The translations under genes and the position numbers were made by a program. A DNA stretch of 64,000 nt. It comes from Helianthus annuus (lineage: Eukaryota; Streptophyta; Magnoliopsida; Asterales; Asteraceae). The DNA is taken from assembly GCF_002127325.2 (NCBI RefSeq), contig NC_035440.2:73655819-73719818 (forward strand). Reading direction: 5' to 3'. The notes beneath the pieces are model-generated. The model had not been told where the DNA came from and ran no database searches. It saw only the letters and a program-made list of their open reading frames with translations. Shown one piece after another: positions 33,127 through 46,153 of the stretch. Each line of letters begins with the position of its first letter. Position 1 is the stretch's first letter.

Positions 33127-35652
33127 TGTAACACCCTTGCTTGTTTAATACAATATTTTATATAAGTTTTGTATAAATACATGTTTATACGATTACACGT
33201 ACGTATGACAATACGAGTTTACTAAAACTTTTACAATTTAAAAAAATAGAACAACTCAATGTAATTGAATTCTTCGTTTAAAAGATACGACATAACGCCG
33301 TGCGGAAGCTTTAATCTCGTGTTCGGTTCTTCATCGAGCTTGATCTTCATCCGGGCACTCTTGACATTCACCTAAGATCCAAAACCAACTTAAAAGTTAG
33401 TTTCGGTAGTTAAATAATAAGTTTAAACAAGTTACATGGGTTAAACAAACAAAATTTAACAATTTTTCGGAATTAGGGGGCGTCGCGTGACGCCTAGGGG
33501 TGTCGCGTGACGCCTAGCCCCCTTTTTCACAGCAAGCTGCTTAAACTGTTGCTGCATATTCCCAGCATGACCTGATTTCACGGAAACGAGCATAACTCTC
33601 TCGTTTTTAATCCGTTTTACCCGATTCTTTTTCCTATGCGTCCGTAATTTAATTCTCTATCTTATGGAGTTTAAATCCAACATCCGGCATAACAAAATTT
33701 CAGACCTTTAAGTTTTCGACTTAATGCCTTTTTACAAAGTTTTGACCCGTTCATGCGTTTATCAAACAAACATGTTTGTTTGATCCCAAATTCACATAAA
33801 TCTTAAAATTTCAATATTGTCTATCATATTAGGTTCAATTCACGAGTTTATGTATATTCTTAAACCCATTTGTACTTAAATGCTTGTTTTGACCCGTTAA
33901 GGGTATTTAAGCACTTTTCTGCATAATTCATACTTGTTTATTTCTAGCATCCTATTTTCGCAATATTTATCGTATGATCTTCCACCACAACTATATGTGT
34001 GGAGGATTTAATGTGGAGATATATTTGTTCCAAGCCTTACTCCTCGGATTATCATGTTACGGCAAAAACCTCATATAGAGTCTTTTGACTAAAGATTTAT
34101 ACCATTCGATTTCTATACTTATTTTAAATATTTATTCAACCATAAAACTCGTTTCCAAACAACCCTTAAGTGTTGTTTGTTCAATTTAGCCTACAAGGGC
34201 GTTTTGGTCAATTTTGGTCCTTCTTTTACGACGAAGGACTTTTAGATACTTGTTTGACCCAAAATCCGATCTTTTAGCCATAACCTTGTTTAGAAACCAT
34301 ATGTCTCTAAAACGATACGATTATAACTTAAATTATTCGGTCTACCTTTAAAATAACCGATTATCAAACTTTGACCTTATTTAACTCTTAGAGAACCTCA
34401 TTTTCTAAATGATGAGTTGGACCACTTTACATACCTGGCTCGGGTTAATGCATTAACCCGTTTTAATACCTTGATTTAGAAATCACTAATTAATAGCGAT
34501 GCAAATATCCATTCTATATAGAATCCTGAAATCATATAGCTCAACGGTAATCATTAGTCGATATTGTCAAAGGGTGATATCTTCACCTTTTGACCATGTG
34601 GTCTAAATGTCCGTTTATTTCTGCAAGATGATATTTGTTTCCATCTCATCAAAGTGACTCATTACGGTTTACACCGTATGGTCGTTTACTTATAACCCAT
34701 TTCTCAACTCTTTTGACCCATTATGGCTTATGCCATAAAGTGTCTTTCAAAAAAAAACTAATGTTTATTGTTAACACGTCACCAAATTACTATTTTGCCC
34801 TTATTATTCTTTTTGGCTTACCTTATAAGGTAACCATAAAAATTTCATCTTTATAATCGTTATAGTATATAAACGATTAATCAATTTAATCCTTTTTAAC
34901 CATCGATGTGGTTTCTTATCATTTTCACTTATATCGTTCTATACAACTACATGTCGAAAACATCACTTTTCAATTGTTTGTCTATCTTATCCGAAATCAA
35001 TACAATAAGACATTTTCTAGGAATTAACAAGAGTGTAAGCTTTACTTACCTTACATCCGAATTATGCTTTTCCTTCATTCTTGATTCGTTTGACCCGCTT
35101 CCTTCCCCAAGCTTTCACCTAGCTTGCCAAGCGTCAAACTATCATTGTATTTGTAAGATGGTTAGGTTAGTCATAATCATTTACGACTATACCATCCTAC
35201 GCTTCTTATGTCAAATTTATCACTCGATCATATAACTGGTCAGTTTGACTTTTTAAAGTTAATTGACTTATCATCTTATTCAATGCATATTTGGTTTATT
35301 GAATTTCACTTAGGAATTTCGTCCGAACCCTTAACGAAATCAAATTTTACGCACTAACTACTAGGTAACATGATTTCAAGCATTTATGTCACGATCTTAA
35401 CATCGATTCATTTTGTGAGATGTATGATCTTGTATCCAAATTCATGGTTTAATCAAACACCTTCTATTCGTTATCATGCATGTTGATTCTAAGCATAGCT
35501 ATATCATCAATTTTATCATAACATTAAAACCCACTTATCTAAGTGTGTTAATTCATCAAGTTCTTCAATTCATAGCATGTTATGTATGATTTTCACTTAG
35601 GGTTTCGTTCCTAAGCAAGTATACATCACTAATCTAGCCATAGCTTCTCTAT
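33127..35652 (-). repeat. LARD-b LTR, left copy, truncated
   Basis: Matches the first 2526 bp of the 49790-52909 LTR, then jumps to internal sequence. A 16-bp palindrome-like unit, ggcgtcgcgtgacgcc, is doubled here (33478-33520) but single in the other two LTRs. Small ORFs that recur in all three LTRs (for example near 34635) are not conserved as proteins. Confidence 0.9.
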
Positions 35653-37847
35653 CAGCGTCAAGGCTTGAATCTTTCATGCTTACTATTCAAATTCCTATTA
35701 GAATTTATATTTGTAAAAATGTTATTTCTCACTAAAACTGAATTTTAGTTTAACGTTTTTCTCTTTAACTATGTCAATTACTCATATCAAGGAAATTGAC
35801 AACCCATGATTTATTGTTTTCCGTTCTCGTTTTACGCGGGGAATCGTAACAAGTTCCCTCACCTTACAGTATTGACCCGTCGGTTCCTTCACTTAACCTC
35901 GTAGGCTATTTCCTTAAGTTTTCATCTCTTTAAGGCGAGGCCCTTATGATCCCCTTGCTTCAATTCATGACCCGTGGGTCATTTTGGCCCCGTAGACCTT
36001 TACACTAATTAATATCCCGTAGGTTATGATGATCCTGTAGATCATCTTTTATTCTAGTCTTTATTCAATTGTCTGTTTATACATATATAGCTTTAAAGCA
36101 TCCTTTGTTATGTTTGGAATCATTTAATTTTGCTTTTGAACTTTAGTTGACCTTGACCGTAGTCTAAGGTTTCATTTGTTTACTTTCGGACTATCTTTCC
36201 GACTTTACGACTTCTAACATCATTTACACGTCGGTTTGTCCTACGCTTACCGTTACCCGGTTCATACTTATACTCCTTTACAACCCATTACCCGGGTCCT
36301 TCTATCTTATTGTTTTTTAGCTTTCCGGTTTCACCGGTTTGCGTTTTCCTATTATATTAAGCGTTACTCCTTAATTGACTCGTTTGACTCATTTTGGGTG
36401 AATTTTCATCACCTATGAATGTCAAACTTCATTCTTTATTTGACCCGTCCAACTTTGAAATGGTTGAACGTAATTACCAAAATTTATGTTTGCGAAAATT
36501 CTTGTCATCTTTTAGTCATGACTCATATTCCAAGTTTTTTGACTTTCTATTTCGCGTTCATGTTTCTCAGTCTACGCATGCGTTTAATTCCTTACCCATC
36601 AACCGTGTGTTTTACCGAAATCGTTATCATTGCACCCCTTCTGGTATGCATTAAGACTTTATTTCGATTTACTTGGTCATCTTAGCGAAATCCGTCGCTT
36701 TTATTCGACCATGTCTTTTATTCTTTACGTGACCACCATTGACGGCCTTATTAATTATGAGTGACGATTATCATCGTTATCCTTTCTTTACTACGATTAA
36801 AGTTAACAACCTTGATTATCTTTTTCGTGTGGGCAACACCTTTGTTTTTATGACCCGCCGGATCATCTATACTTTGGTTTTACTTGCCCATTTTGTTCAC
36901 CATGGCCCTTTCGTCCAAGATGACTTATTTTCGTGAATTTTCTTTTGATCATTCATTTATATCATCATTTACATTAACCCTTGTCCCTTCTCTCGGGCTC
37001 ATTATCCTAATGTAATACGCTTCCGTCACCCGGCTATGCGTTTACATTATTATCAACTATTTTGTTCATTTGTTTCATTTGGGTACTTTTTAATTTGTCT
37101 CATTCACCCCGTCCTTACTACATCGGATGTAAATGTGTCCTCTATAAGAAGTTCATGGTATCATATGCCACTACTTACTTGGCCAGAGTAAGCGATTAAC
37201 ACATGACACGCATGACCTTTTTATAGTTTTCACATCACGCCCGATGTAAGTAATGCCTCTATTTGTTTCTCTTGGAAACAATATCCCGAATACATTTTCT
37301 ATTCAGGTTTTTCCAAGTTTTTTTTTTATCTACATATGCAACTTTCAATTTCTACATATTTGTTGCATATTACTATTTGTGCAATTAAATTTAAAATTTG
37401 CACCTGGTAATGCTTGCCCTAACGGGCTTCTCTTGCCATTAGCCTTGTTCGCGATCACTACGCGATTTAGGTCCTTGATGAGTATGCTTTTCTCGTCATA
37501 CCTCGGACCGTTCCACCGTCATATCCACAATTCGTTCAACTCTCGTCATCTTCAGATGCGAGTATCCTTCAATTAAAACATTCACAAAAGTTAGCAATCT
37601 CGACATTAATGGATGCCCGCATTATAATACAAGGCTTTTCTACTATACGCATCAACGCGTGTAATTTCGTTGACTATATCTGCTCTATATCATTTTTATT
37701 GGTGTAACGTGTATTACAAGATAACCATATGTGTTGTTTACAACACTTTAACATACTAAATCATCAACATACATGTACTTACCGGATTTGCGATCAAGCC
37801 TCGAACCGAACACTTTACCCTTCAACCTTGGGCTCTGATTACCAACT
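35653..37847 (-). other. LARD-b internal region, first copy, 5'-deleted
   Basis: Homologous to 47598-49789. Relative to the second copy, the last part of the LTR, the polypurine tract and the first 0.6 kb of internal DNA are missing, about 1.2 kb in all. The junction is at 35652/35653 within a shared 'cta'. No gag or pol. Confidence 0.85.
37832..37844 (-). other. primer binding site, LARD-b (middle LTR)
   Basis: Minus-strand TGGTAATCAGAGC, the initiator tRNA-Met complement with one extra A. The same variant is at 49774-49786. Confidence 0.75.
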
Positions 37848-38117
37848 TGTAACACCCTTGCTTGTTTAATACAATATTTTATATAAGTTTCGTATAAATA
37901 CATGTTTATACGATTACAGGTACGTATGACAATACGAGTTTATTAAAACTTTTACAATTTAAAAAAATAGAACAACTCAATGTAATTGAATTCGTTGTTT
38001 AAAAGATACGACATAACGCCGTGCGGAAGCTTTAATCTCGTGTTCGGTTCTTCATCGAGCTTGATCTTCATCCGGGCACTCTTGACATTCACCTAAGATC
38101 CAAAACCAACTTAAAAG

Positions 38118-38552
38118 TGTAGGTCCCCGTACCGTGCGGATCTTAACAGAATCGTCGATCTAACCTAGAGTGCGGAATCCCCTAGATCAGATTTCACAGT
38201 AAAACGAGTAGAACAAGAATCAAGAACACGATACACTTTCAATCCGGTCTTCTATTGATTATCCAACACAAAGTTTACAATCAATTTAAGACCCACAAGA
38301 AATCTCCCAGCCACTCTCTGTAGATTTCTCTAACTCTCTCTCTCAATCCCTCTAAGTGTGTAACCTAAACCCTAATGCTAAGCCTTGTTTATATAGGACA
38401 AGGTTTGCACATGGGCTTTAGTCTGGGCCAGGCTATTCTCCAAGCCCATAACACTAAATAACTCCCTAACCAATACTGCTAAGCCCGATACAAAATATCC
38501 AAAGACTAAATAAACAAACTATTTAGCTATTGACACAAAACATGCACCAACA
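38118..38552 (-). repeat. 3' LTR of the gag-only copia element
   Basis: Ends TGTAGGTCCCCGTACC and ATGCACCAACA on the plus strand. Minus-strand TATATAAA lies at 38388-38395. Confidence 0.92.
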
Positions 38553-38567
38553 AACTCCCCCTTGACA
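38553..38567 (-). other. polypurine tract, gag-only copia element
   Basis: Minus-strand CAAGGGGGAGTT abuts the TGTTGGTGCATG start of the LTR. The tract 'caaactcccccttagctgat' near 38650 resembles a second, displaced polypurine tract. Confidence 0.8.
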
Positions 38568-40240
38568 ATAGCTTCATAGTGTAACTTTTCTTCAAACATC
38601 TTGCAGTCTTTTGGTCTTTGGATAGCGTCAGCTACACAGTTTCTGACATCAACAAACTCCCCCTTAGCTGATGCTTCCAATCTCCAAAACTTTCATTCGA
38701 TGTAGATCAGCGAACTAGCAATCTTTGGTTAAGCAAGTATCTTCAAATCTTCCATATCTCTTTCTCTGCAAAGTAGTAGAAGGATCCTACCATGTATCTT
38801 CACACATCTTCACTTCACTCTCAATCTGCACTTTACTTGTATTCTGCACTTCATTTTGATAACTGCATCAATCTGTTTAGAAACACAAGCAAGTATCTCG
38901 AAAAACCATTAGCCTTTTTCACATTTAAAGATAAACCAATATTTTATCTTATCATGCAAAAACAACTACCTGTCAGTTCAAAATGGGAGATCTTTTAAAA
39001 TTAAAAATCTTTTTGGTATTTTTGATATTTTTCAACACAAACTAAACTAACAAAAGTATTTACAATATCTCTTTTTGTGAGTATCACGTGCAAGAAGATC
39101 ATATCAGCAAAATCAAACTGTTTCACACTATTGGATAATTCTTTATGTAATTTCTCGTGAAAAGCAGTTCAAGACGATTACCAGTATGTTTGTCCATTTA
39201 AACAAAATGCATGAACATTTCAAGTACCATTACCGTATGATACGTTAAGGTAATATTATTATACCGAAATACGAGCGTGTCCCACTTCAGGATGTACCTC
39301 CACGATCAAGGTATGCACAAAGATTCATCGTAGTAGGTGAGTATATTGAATTCATCCGTTTTGTATTTCAACGATAGATAATTGGTGAACAGGTCAGTAC
39401 TTCCGTACAGCAGAGAGACCAAAATATCTTATCGAGGGCTAAGACAAATACCATTTTTGGTACGAATTGTGCATTTTGCACTTATTGAATGACTCTCTAT
39501 GAGAGCTTTTTCATTTTCAGGGTTTTGGCATTTTTAGCTCTTTTAAGATATCTTGGGTGTGTCTAGGTCAGCATGTATCTGGATGCAGCAGAAGGACACC
39601 CCTGATATCCCCAGATGAAATAACAGTATAAAGACCCAAAACTTCAGATTTTGGCAATCTATCAACGCAAGAATTAAGGTCATTAAACCGTACACCACTG
39701 ATGTGTTCCCCACTCATACTCAGTGTATTTAGGTTTATATCACATTGGTAAGTTGATTATTTCATGCTTTTTGCCTACTGGTACATCATATGATGAAGCT
39801 GCTATCACACTTAAGCAATTTAATTCAGTTTGAGTGTGATAGTCTAACTTGCTGATGTACTATCATTTCTTCTTTTTCACACCATGAACTCATTTTTTAT
39901 TTTCTATTTTTTATGTTTTTCATTTTTAAAAATTTACAACTTACTCCCCCTAAACTCACGCACTATCTAAACTCTTTTTGGCTTAGAGGAATTTCTCCCC
40001 CTAAGTTTTTGTTTTTATGGAGTAAGTTTTAAAAACACAAATTTTAAACACAAACAGACTCCCCACTTTAAATCTGACAAAAGTTTTTCACGGTTAAAGT
40101 TTAGAATAATCAAAACAATCACAAAAGTAAATAGTTCGTTACCCATGTTAACCGACTATTCACCTCAGATGCTTAACAGGAATAACCATTGTCGAACACA
40201 TCAACAGTCCTTCTTGGTCATCCTGCGTTCACTCAACAAC
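38568..40240 (-). other. non-coding interior of the gag-only element
   Basis: The stretch from the gag stop to the polypurine tract is where pol would be in a complete copia element. I see no protease, integrase, RT or RNase H motif on the minus strand. Several A/T-rich and 'cccctaa' pyrimidine-rich tracts occur around 39940-40070. Confidence 0.7.
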
Positions 40241-41983
40241 TCAATTAGTTTTGAGAACCCAAGCCCTGATGGTCTTGGGTTTTCCATATTCATCCATTAC
40301 AGGAACATCCATCCAATATCCATCACTCCTCAACGGAGTCTTGGATTGCTTACCCATTGTTGAACAAGATTGATAATTTCCACTAGGTCTTTGATTCCGA
40401 GAGTTCCAATAAACTCTCGGAATTTCTGACCTTTGAAAATTGTTATCTTGATACCTTCTTCTCCAATTATTATACCATGAATTTTGAAAAAAATTTGGAT
40501 GTTGTTGAACATTCGAGTTACTAAGACCCCTATGTCCATTTCTTTGTTGAAATTTTCGATTACCAGCAGTTTGGTATCGATTTTGATATCCAAAATTTCT
40601 ATTTTGACTTTGAAAACGATTTGATTTACCATTATATTGACTAAATTGTGGAGAAATACTTCTTGGTCTATCAAATCTTTTCGAAGTTGCGGGTTTTGAT
40701 TGAGATTCAGGTTTCTTAGCTTGACAACTAGTTTTTACATTGTTGCTTGACCCAACCTGATTCCCATTCTTAACGTCATCAACCTTTCGTTTACCTTTCT
40801 TCAAAGGACAATAACTCGCCACATGCCCTTTGTTGTGACATTTAAAACATGATCTTTTCTTATAAGTTTTCTTTTTGTTTGATCCCTTTTTAAATGTGTT
40901 GGTCTTTTTGTCTTCAGTATCCTCATCCACTTTATGAGGTGTACTGTTAGACCCAACAGATTCTTTCAAAGAAACTGGACTATTTGGCAAGTCCACAGCT
41001 ATCGGATCCACTACTACTTGTGCAGTGGTTACAAAATCAGTTATCTCATCTTCAGTTGGTAAAAATGAGTAGTCTTGATTTTCAGAAGATGAAGCTTTAG
41101 TATACCCCACCCCTGTTTTATCATTACTCCTTTTTAAACCCTTTTGAATATGAGTCCTGACTAACGAAGAGTTTCCAAAATTGTCTAACTTCCCCTGAAG
41201 TTCTACAATTTTGGCTTGAGCATCAGCCAATTCTGTGCACTTTTCTGAAAACTCGTTAGTCTTTTCTTTCACAGTTTCACGAGCCAAATCAATGATCTGT
41301 AACAGTTCATTGACTTTGCTTGTTAAACTGCTAATTTCTTGTTCATTTGATTTGAGTTTTTCTAAACAGTTTGACTCTCTTTTAATCAAAAGAACATTTA
41401 ACTCTTTTTGGTTTTCCAAATCAGCTAACAGAATTTTGTTTTGCTCCGATAGTCTGTCAACTTTACCCTGTAGTTCAGTGCAATTATGACATGTATAACT
41501 TACAGATTCTGATGATACCTTTACCTCTGTTGTAAGTCCATTCACATCAGTCAAGCTCTTTGAAACTTCTTCACCCTGTTTTTCAGCATTCTCCTTCTTC
41601 TCTTCTACCTCAGCAGCTATCTCTCCCACCTTCACCGCTGCAAGCTCAGCTATCAATGCTTGATGACAAGTATTTACTTTGGAAGAGATCTGATAACGTT
41701 TTTCCAAGGCTTCCCATAGCTCTTTAGAAGTCCCATATGTCTTGAAAGTATGTTTAACACCCTCAGGCAAGGACACCTTTATTGTTGCGAAAGCTTTCTT
41801 CTCATCATAACCAGTTGTTTCTCAGATTCATCCATCTTCTCATAAGAAATCACCTTAAACCACTCTTGTATCTTCACTCTTCACAAATGCCTCAAACCGC
41901 TCTTTCCAGTCAGCATATTGTTTGATGTTTTTAAGCTTAGGCCAGTTTTTAACAACCTCACTTCCATTATTCATCTTAGCCAT
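40241..41983 (-). pseudogene. gag gene of the copia element, frameshifted near its start
   Basis: The main reading (41776 down to 40241, 511 residues) begins within a gag domain (HTFKTYGTSKELWEALEKRY). It continues through a Glu/Lys-rich coiled-coil region (about residues 60-210) and a CCHC zinc knuckle (CFKCHNKGHVASYC), and ends with an Asn/Gln/Arg-rich tail and the phrase MDVPVMDEYGKPKTIRAW, which in complete relatives precedes protease. An upstream ATG at 41983 starts MAKMNNGSEVVKNWPKLKNI in another frame. Reading passes through at least two frame changes (near 41875 and 41805) before the long frame opens. The stop at 40241 directly after the tail suggests that gag ends here by design in this non-autonomous family. 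Confidence 0.85.
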
Positions 41984-42337
41984 CACGCAGCGTAAAAGTT
42001 TAAATGGATTCTGGTAACCTGTGTCAAAATCCAACTCTAACTTCTCTACTGGTCCTTTTCAAGCTTTTACTGTTAGCGAACTGATAAAACCGTACAAATA
42101 TATTCTGAAATCTGTTTTTACCAAATAAATTATACCGTTAGATTCGTCTCGAGATTACGATTCCAATGATATATAATGTCGAAAACCTTTTTCGGGATTC
42201 TCCAGAGTCTTTTTTTTTGTCCTAAAAATCCAAGGATCCTAACGGTGCAAACGGTTTGTCCAGATGAGTTACGGATAGTTCTCTAAACGCAAAACAGTAA
42301 AATTTTTCTTACACAAGCCACTAAAAATTCCACCTTC

Positions 42338-42780
42338 TCCGAAATGAGCAGAAAGGGTCCGAAATGGCTCGAAATGGTTATGGTTATCCGAAATGAACAA
42401 GTGTGATCCGAAATAATGTTGCCTGATCCGAAATCAACACCTTCTGATCCGTAATGGAACAGTCTGATCCGTAATGCTAGCCTGTGGATCCGAAATGCAG
42501 TTCAATCTGGTCCGAAATGCAAGTAAATGATCTGAAATGCAAGACTGTGAATCCGAAATGATCCGAAATGTAGTATGCTTATCCGAAATCCAAGTTATCA
42601 ATCCGAAATGGATCCGAAATGCTTGTTTATGGTCCGAAATTGCTAGTTTCTGGTCCGAAATTGATGCTGATAATCCGAAATGACTGATTTTTGGTCTGAA
42701 ATCCAAGCCTTTTGATCAGTAATGGTCCGAAATGCTTGAAGTTTATCCAGAATTGAAGCAGCTAATCCGAAATCAACAGC
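42338..42780 (-). repeat. array of about 25 'CATTTCGGATC' motifs in the leader
   Basis: On the plus strand 'gatccgaaatg' or a near variant recurs every 11-30 bp with unrelated spacers. It lies between the PBS and gag, in the leader of the element RNA. No similar array is seen elsewhere in the window. Confidence 0.88.
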
Positions 42781-42867
42781 AGAAACCCTAAAACAACCGT
42801 CAAACACGTCCAAACCTTCGATTTTCTGCAGAAAACAATTCTGAACCGAGTAAAACAAGAGCCGAAC

Positions 42868-42879
42868 GCTCTGATACCA
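42868..42879 (-). other. primer binding site, gag-only copia element
   Basis: Minus-strand TGGTATCAGAGC, two bases inside the 5' LTR; initiator tRNA-Met type. Confidence 0.88.
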
Positions 42880-42881
42880 AT

Positions 42882-43314
42882 TGTAGGTCCCCGTACCATG
42901 CGGATCGTAACAGAATCGTCGATCTAACCTAGAGTGCGGAATCCCCTAGATCAGATTTCACAGAAAAACGAGTAGAACAAGAATCAAGAACACGATACAC
43001 TTTCAATCCGGTCTTCTATTGATTATCCAACACAAGGTTTACAATCAATTCAAGACCCACAAGAAATCTCTCGGCCACTCTCTGTAGATTTCTCTAACTC
43101 TCTCTCAATCCCTCTAAGTGTGTAACCTAAACCCTAATGCTAAGCCTTGTTTATATAGGACAAGGTTTGCACATGGGCTTTAGTCTGGGCCAGGCCATTC
43201 TCCAAGCCCATAACACTAAATAACTCCCTAACCAATACTGCTAAGCCCGATACAAAATATCCAAAGACTAAATAAACAAACTATTAAGCTATTGACACAA
43301 AACATGCACCAACA
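42882..43314 (-). repeat. 5' LTR of the gag-only copia element
   Basis: 433 bp, matching 38118-38552. A minus-strand TATATAAA box is at 43150-43157. Confidence 0.92.
43150..43157 (-). promoter_or_regulatory. TATA box, gag-only copia 5' LTR
   Basis: TATATAAA on the minus strand, followed by 'caaggcttagcattagggtt', a plausible transcription start region. Conserved in both LTRs. Confidence 0.5.
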
Positions 43315-46153
43315 AAAAGTTAGTTTCGGTAGTTAAATAATAAGTTTAAACAAGTTACATGGGTTAAACAAACAAAATTTAACAATTTTTCGGAATTAGG
43401 GGGCGTCGCGTGACGCCTAGCCCCTTTTTTCACAGCAAGCTGCTTAAACTGTTGCTGAATATTCCCAGCATGACCCGATTTCACGGAAACGAGCATAACT
43501 CTCTCGTTTTTAATCCGTTTTACCCGATTCTTTTTCCTACGCGTCCGTATTTTAATTCTCCATCTTATGGAGTTTAAATCCAACATCCGGCAAAACAAAA
43601 TTTCAGACCTTTAAGTTTTCGACTTAATGCCTTTTTACAAAGTTTTGACCCGTTCATGCGTTTATCAAACAAACATGTTTGTTTGATCCCAAATTCACAT
43701 AAATCTTAAAATTTCAATATTGTCTATCATATTAGGTTCAATTCACGAGTTTACGTATATTCTTCAACCCGTTTGTACTTAAATGCTTGTTTTGACCCGT
43801 TAAGGGTATTTAAGCACTTTTCCGCATAATTCATACTTGTTTATTTCTAGCATCCTATTTTTGCAATATTTATCGTATGATCTTCCACCACAACTATATG
43901 CGTGGAGGATTTAATGTGGAGATATATTTGTTCCGAGCCTTACTCCTCGGATTATCATGTTACGGCAAAGACTCATATAGAGTCTTTTGACTAAAGGTTT
44001 ATACCATTCGATTTCTATACTTATTTTAAATATTTATTCAACCATAAAACTCGTTTCCAAACAACTCTTAAGGGTTGTTTGTTCAATTTAGCCTACAAGG
44101 GCGTTTTGGTCAATTTTGGTCCTTCTTTTACGACGAAGGACTTTTAGATACTTGTTTGACCCAAAATCCGATCTTTTAGCTATACCTTGTTTAGAAACCA
44201 TATGTCTCTAAAACAATACGATTATAACTTAACTTATTCGGTCTACCTTTAAAATAACCGATTATCAAACTTTGACCTTATTTAACTCTTAGAGAACCTC
44301 ATTTTCTAAATGATGAGTTGGACCACTTTACATACCTGGCTCGGGTTAATGCATTAACCCGTTTTAATACCTTGATTTAGAAATCACTAATTAATAGCGA
44401 CGCAAATATCCATTCTATATAGAATCCTGAAATCATATAACTCAACGGTAATCATTAGTCGATATTGTCAAAGGGTGATATCTTCACCTTTTGACCATTT
44501 GGTCTAAATGTCCGTTTATTTCTGCAAGATGATATTTGTTTCCATCTCATCAAAGTGACTCATTACGGTTTACACCGTATGGTCGTTTACTTATAACCCA
44601 TTTCTCAACTCTTTTGACCCATTATGGCTTATGCCATAAAGTGTCTTTCAAAAAAAAACTAATGTTTATTGTTAACTCGTCACCAAATTACTATTTTGCC
44701 CTTATTATTCTTTTTGGCTTACCTTATAAGGTAACCATAAAAATTTCATCTTTATAATCGTTATAGTATATAATCGATTAATCAATTTAATCCTTTTTAA
44801 CCATCAATGTGGTTTCTTATCATTTTTACTTATATCGTTCCATACAACTACATGTCGGAAACATCACTTTTCAATTGTTTGTCTATCTTATCCGAAATCA
44901 ATACGATAAGACATTTTCTAGGAATTAACAAGAGTGTAAGCTTTACTTACCTTACATCCGAATTATGCTTTTCCTTCATTCTTGATTCATTTGACCCGCT
45001 TCCTTCCCCAAGCTTTCACCTAGCTTGCTAAGCGTCAAACTATCATTGTAATTGTAAGATGGTTAGGTTAGTCATAATCATATACGACTATACCATCCTA
45101 AGCTTCTTATGTCAAATTTGTCGTTCGATCATATAATTGGTCAGTTTGACTTTTTAAAGTCAATTGACTTATCATCTTATTCAACGCACATTTGGTTTAT
45201 TGAATTTCACTTAGGCATTTCGTCCGAACCCTTAACGAAATTAAATTTTACGCACTAACTACTAGGTAACATGATTTCAAGCATTTATGTCACGATCTTA
45301 ACATCGATTCCTTTATATCATACAAAAATCCATTTTGTGAGATGTATGATCTTGTATCCAAATTCGTGGTTTAATCAAACACCTTCTATTCGTTATCATG
45401 CATGTTGATTCTAAGCATAGCTATATCATCAATTTTATCATAACATTAAAACCCACTTATCTAAGTGTGTTAATTCATCAAATTCTTCAATTCATAGCAT
45501 GTTATGTATGATTTTCACTTAGGGTTTCGTTCCTAAGCAAGTATACATCACTAATCTAGCCATAGCTTCTCTAATCCATGCCTAATTCGCGATTAGGATG
45601 ATTATCAAATCTTCACAACTTCACCAAATATCAAGATTTTACATACCTTATGATCCCCTAGTTCGGGTGATCATTAATCCGTGTTCATGCACTGATTTAG
45701 GGCTCGAATTGATCTTCAATTTAGTGATTTTTGCAGAGTTAGGGTTTACAACCCCTCTTTCTTGCTCCTGGTCGATCGAACAAACACACACCAAGTGGGT
45801 GTGTGTGTTTTATTTTTGTTTTTAATAAAACTAGTTTGCCTTCTTGACAATATTAGTCCCTTGTGTTTTATTTTGATCGAATGAAGCTATAATTCACTAT
45901 TTATAACTTAATCACCTATCACTAACTAGGTTAATTATTCCTAGTTAGTTCAATGGGTTTGGGAAGTCATATCCCGTCTTATTTTAAGTCCCGTTAATCT
46001 TGGGCCTTCTATATGCTTTGTTTCCTCAAAGCCCTTATACCGTTTTTATCTAATATTAGGTTCATTTAATTAAAATCCTAATATTCATCGGTTTGCTTTT
46101 ACCTCTAACGGTGCTTTACCCTTATCTAGTATTAACGGGGTTTGATTACCAAA

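Larger units (their letters stand above)
38118..43314 (-). mobile_element. gag-only Ty1/copia element (TR-GAG type)
   Basis: LTRs of 435 and 433 bp (38118-38552 and 42882-43314) flank a 4.3-kb interior. The TSD is aaaag (38113-38117 and 43315-43319). On the minus strand the PBS fits initiator tRNA-Met, then comes a leader with a repeat array, a gag gene, about 1.7 kb without coding signal, and a polypurine tract. Protease, integrase, RT and RNase H are missing. Such elements depend on a complete copia relative. The two LTRs differ at few positions by eye, so it is younger than the LTR it sits in. Confidence 0.9.

Noticed and set aside
34635..36936. Several ORFs of 60-109 codons repeated at 44536-48880 and 51279-51882
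   Set aside because: They sit in the repeated LTRs and interiors of the coding-less LARD-b family; copies differ by frame changes and stop losses, so they are chance ORFs.
42338..42780. CRISPR-like array of short repeats with unique spacers
   Set aside because: The repeats are only about 11 bp and degenerate, the spacing varies from 11 to 30 bp, and the array lies inside a plant retrotransposon leader without cas genes.
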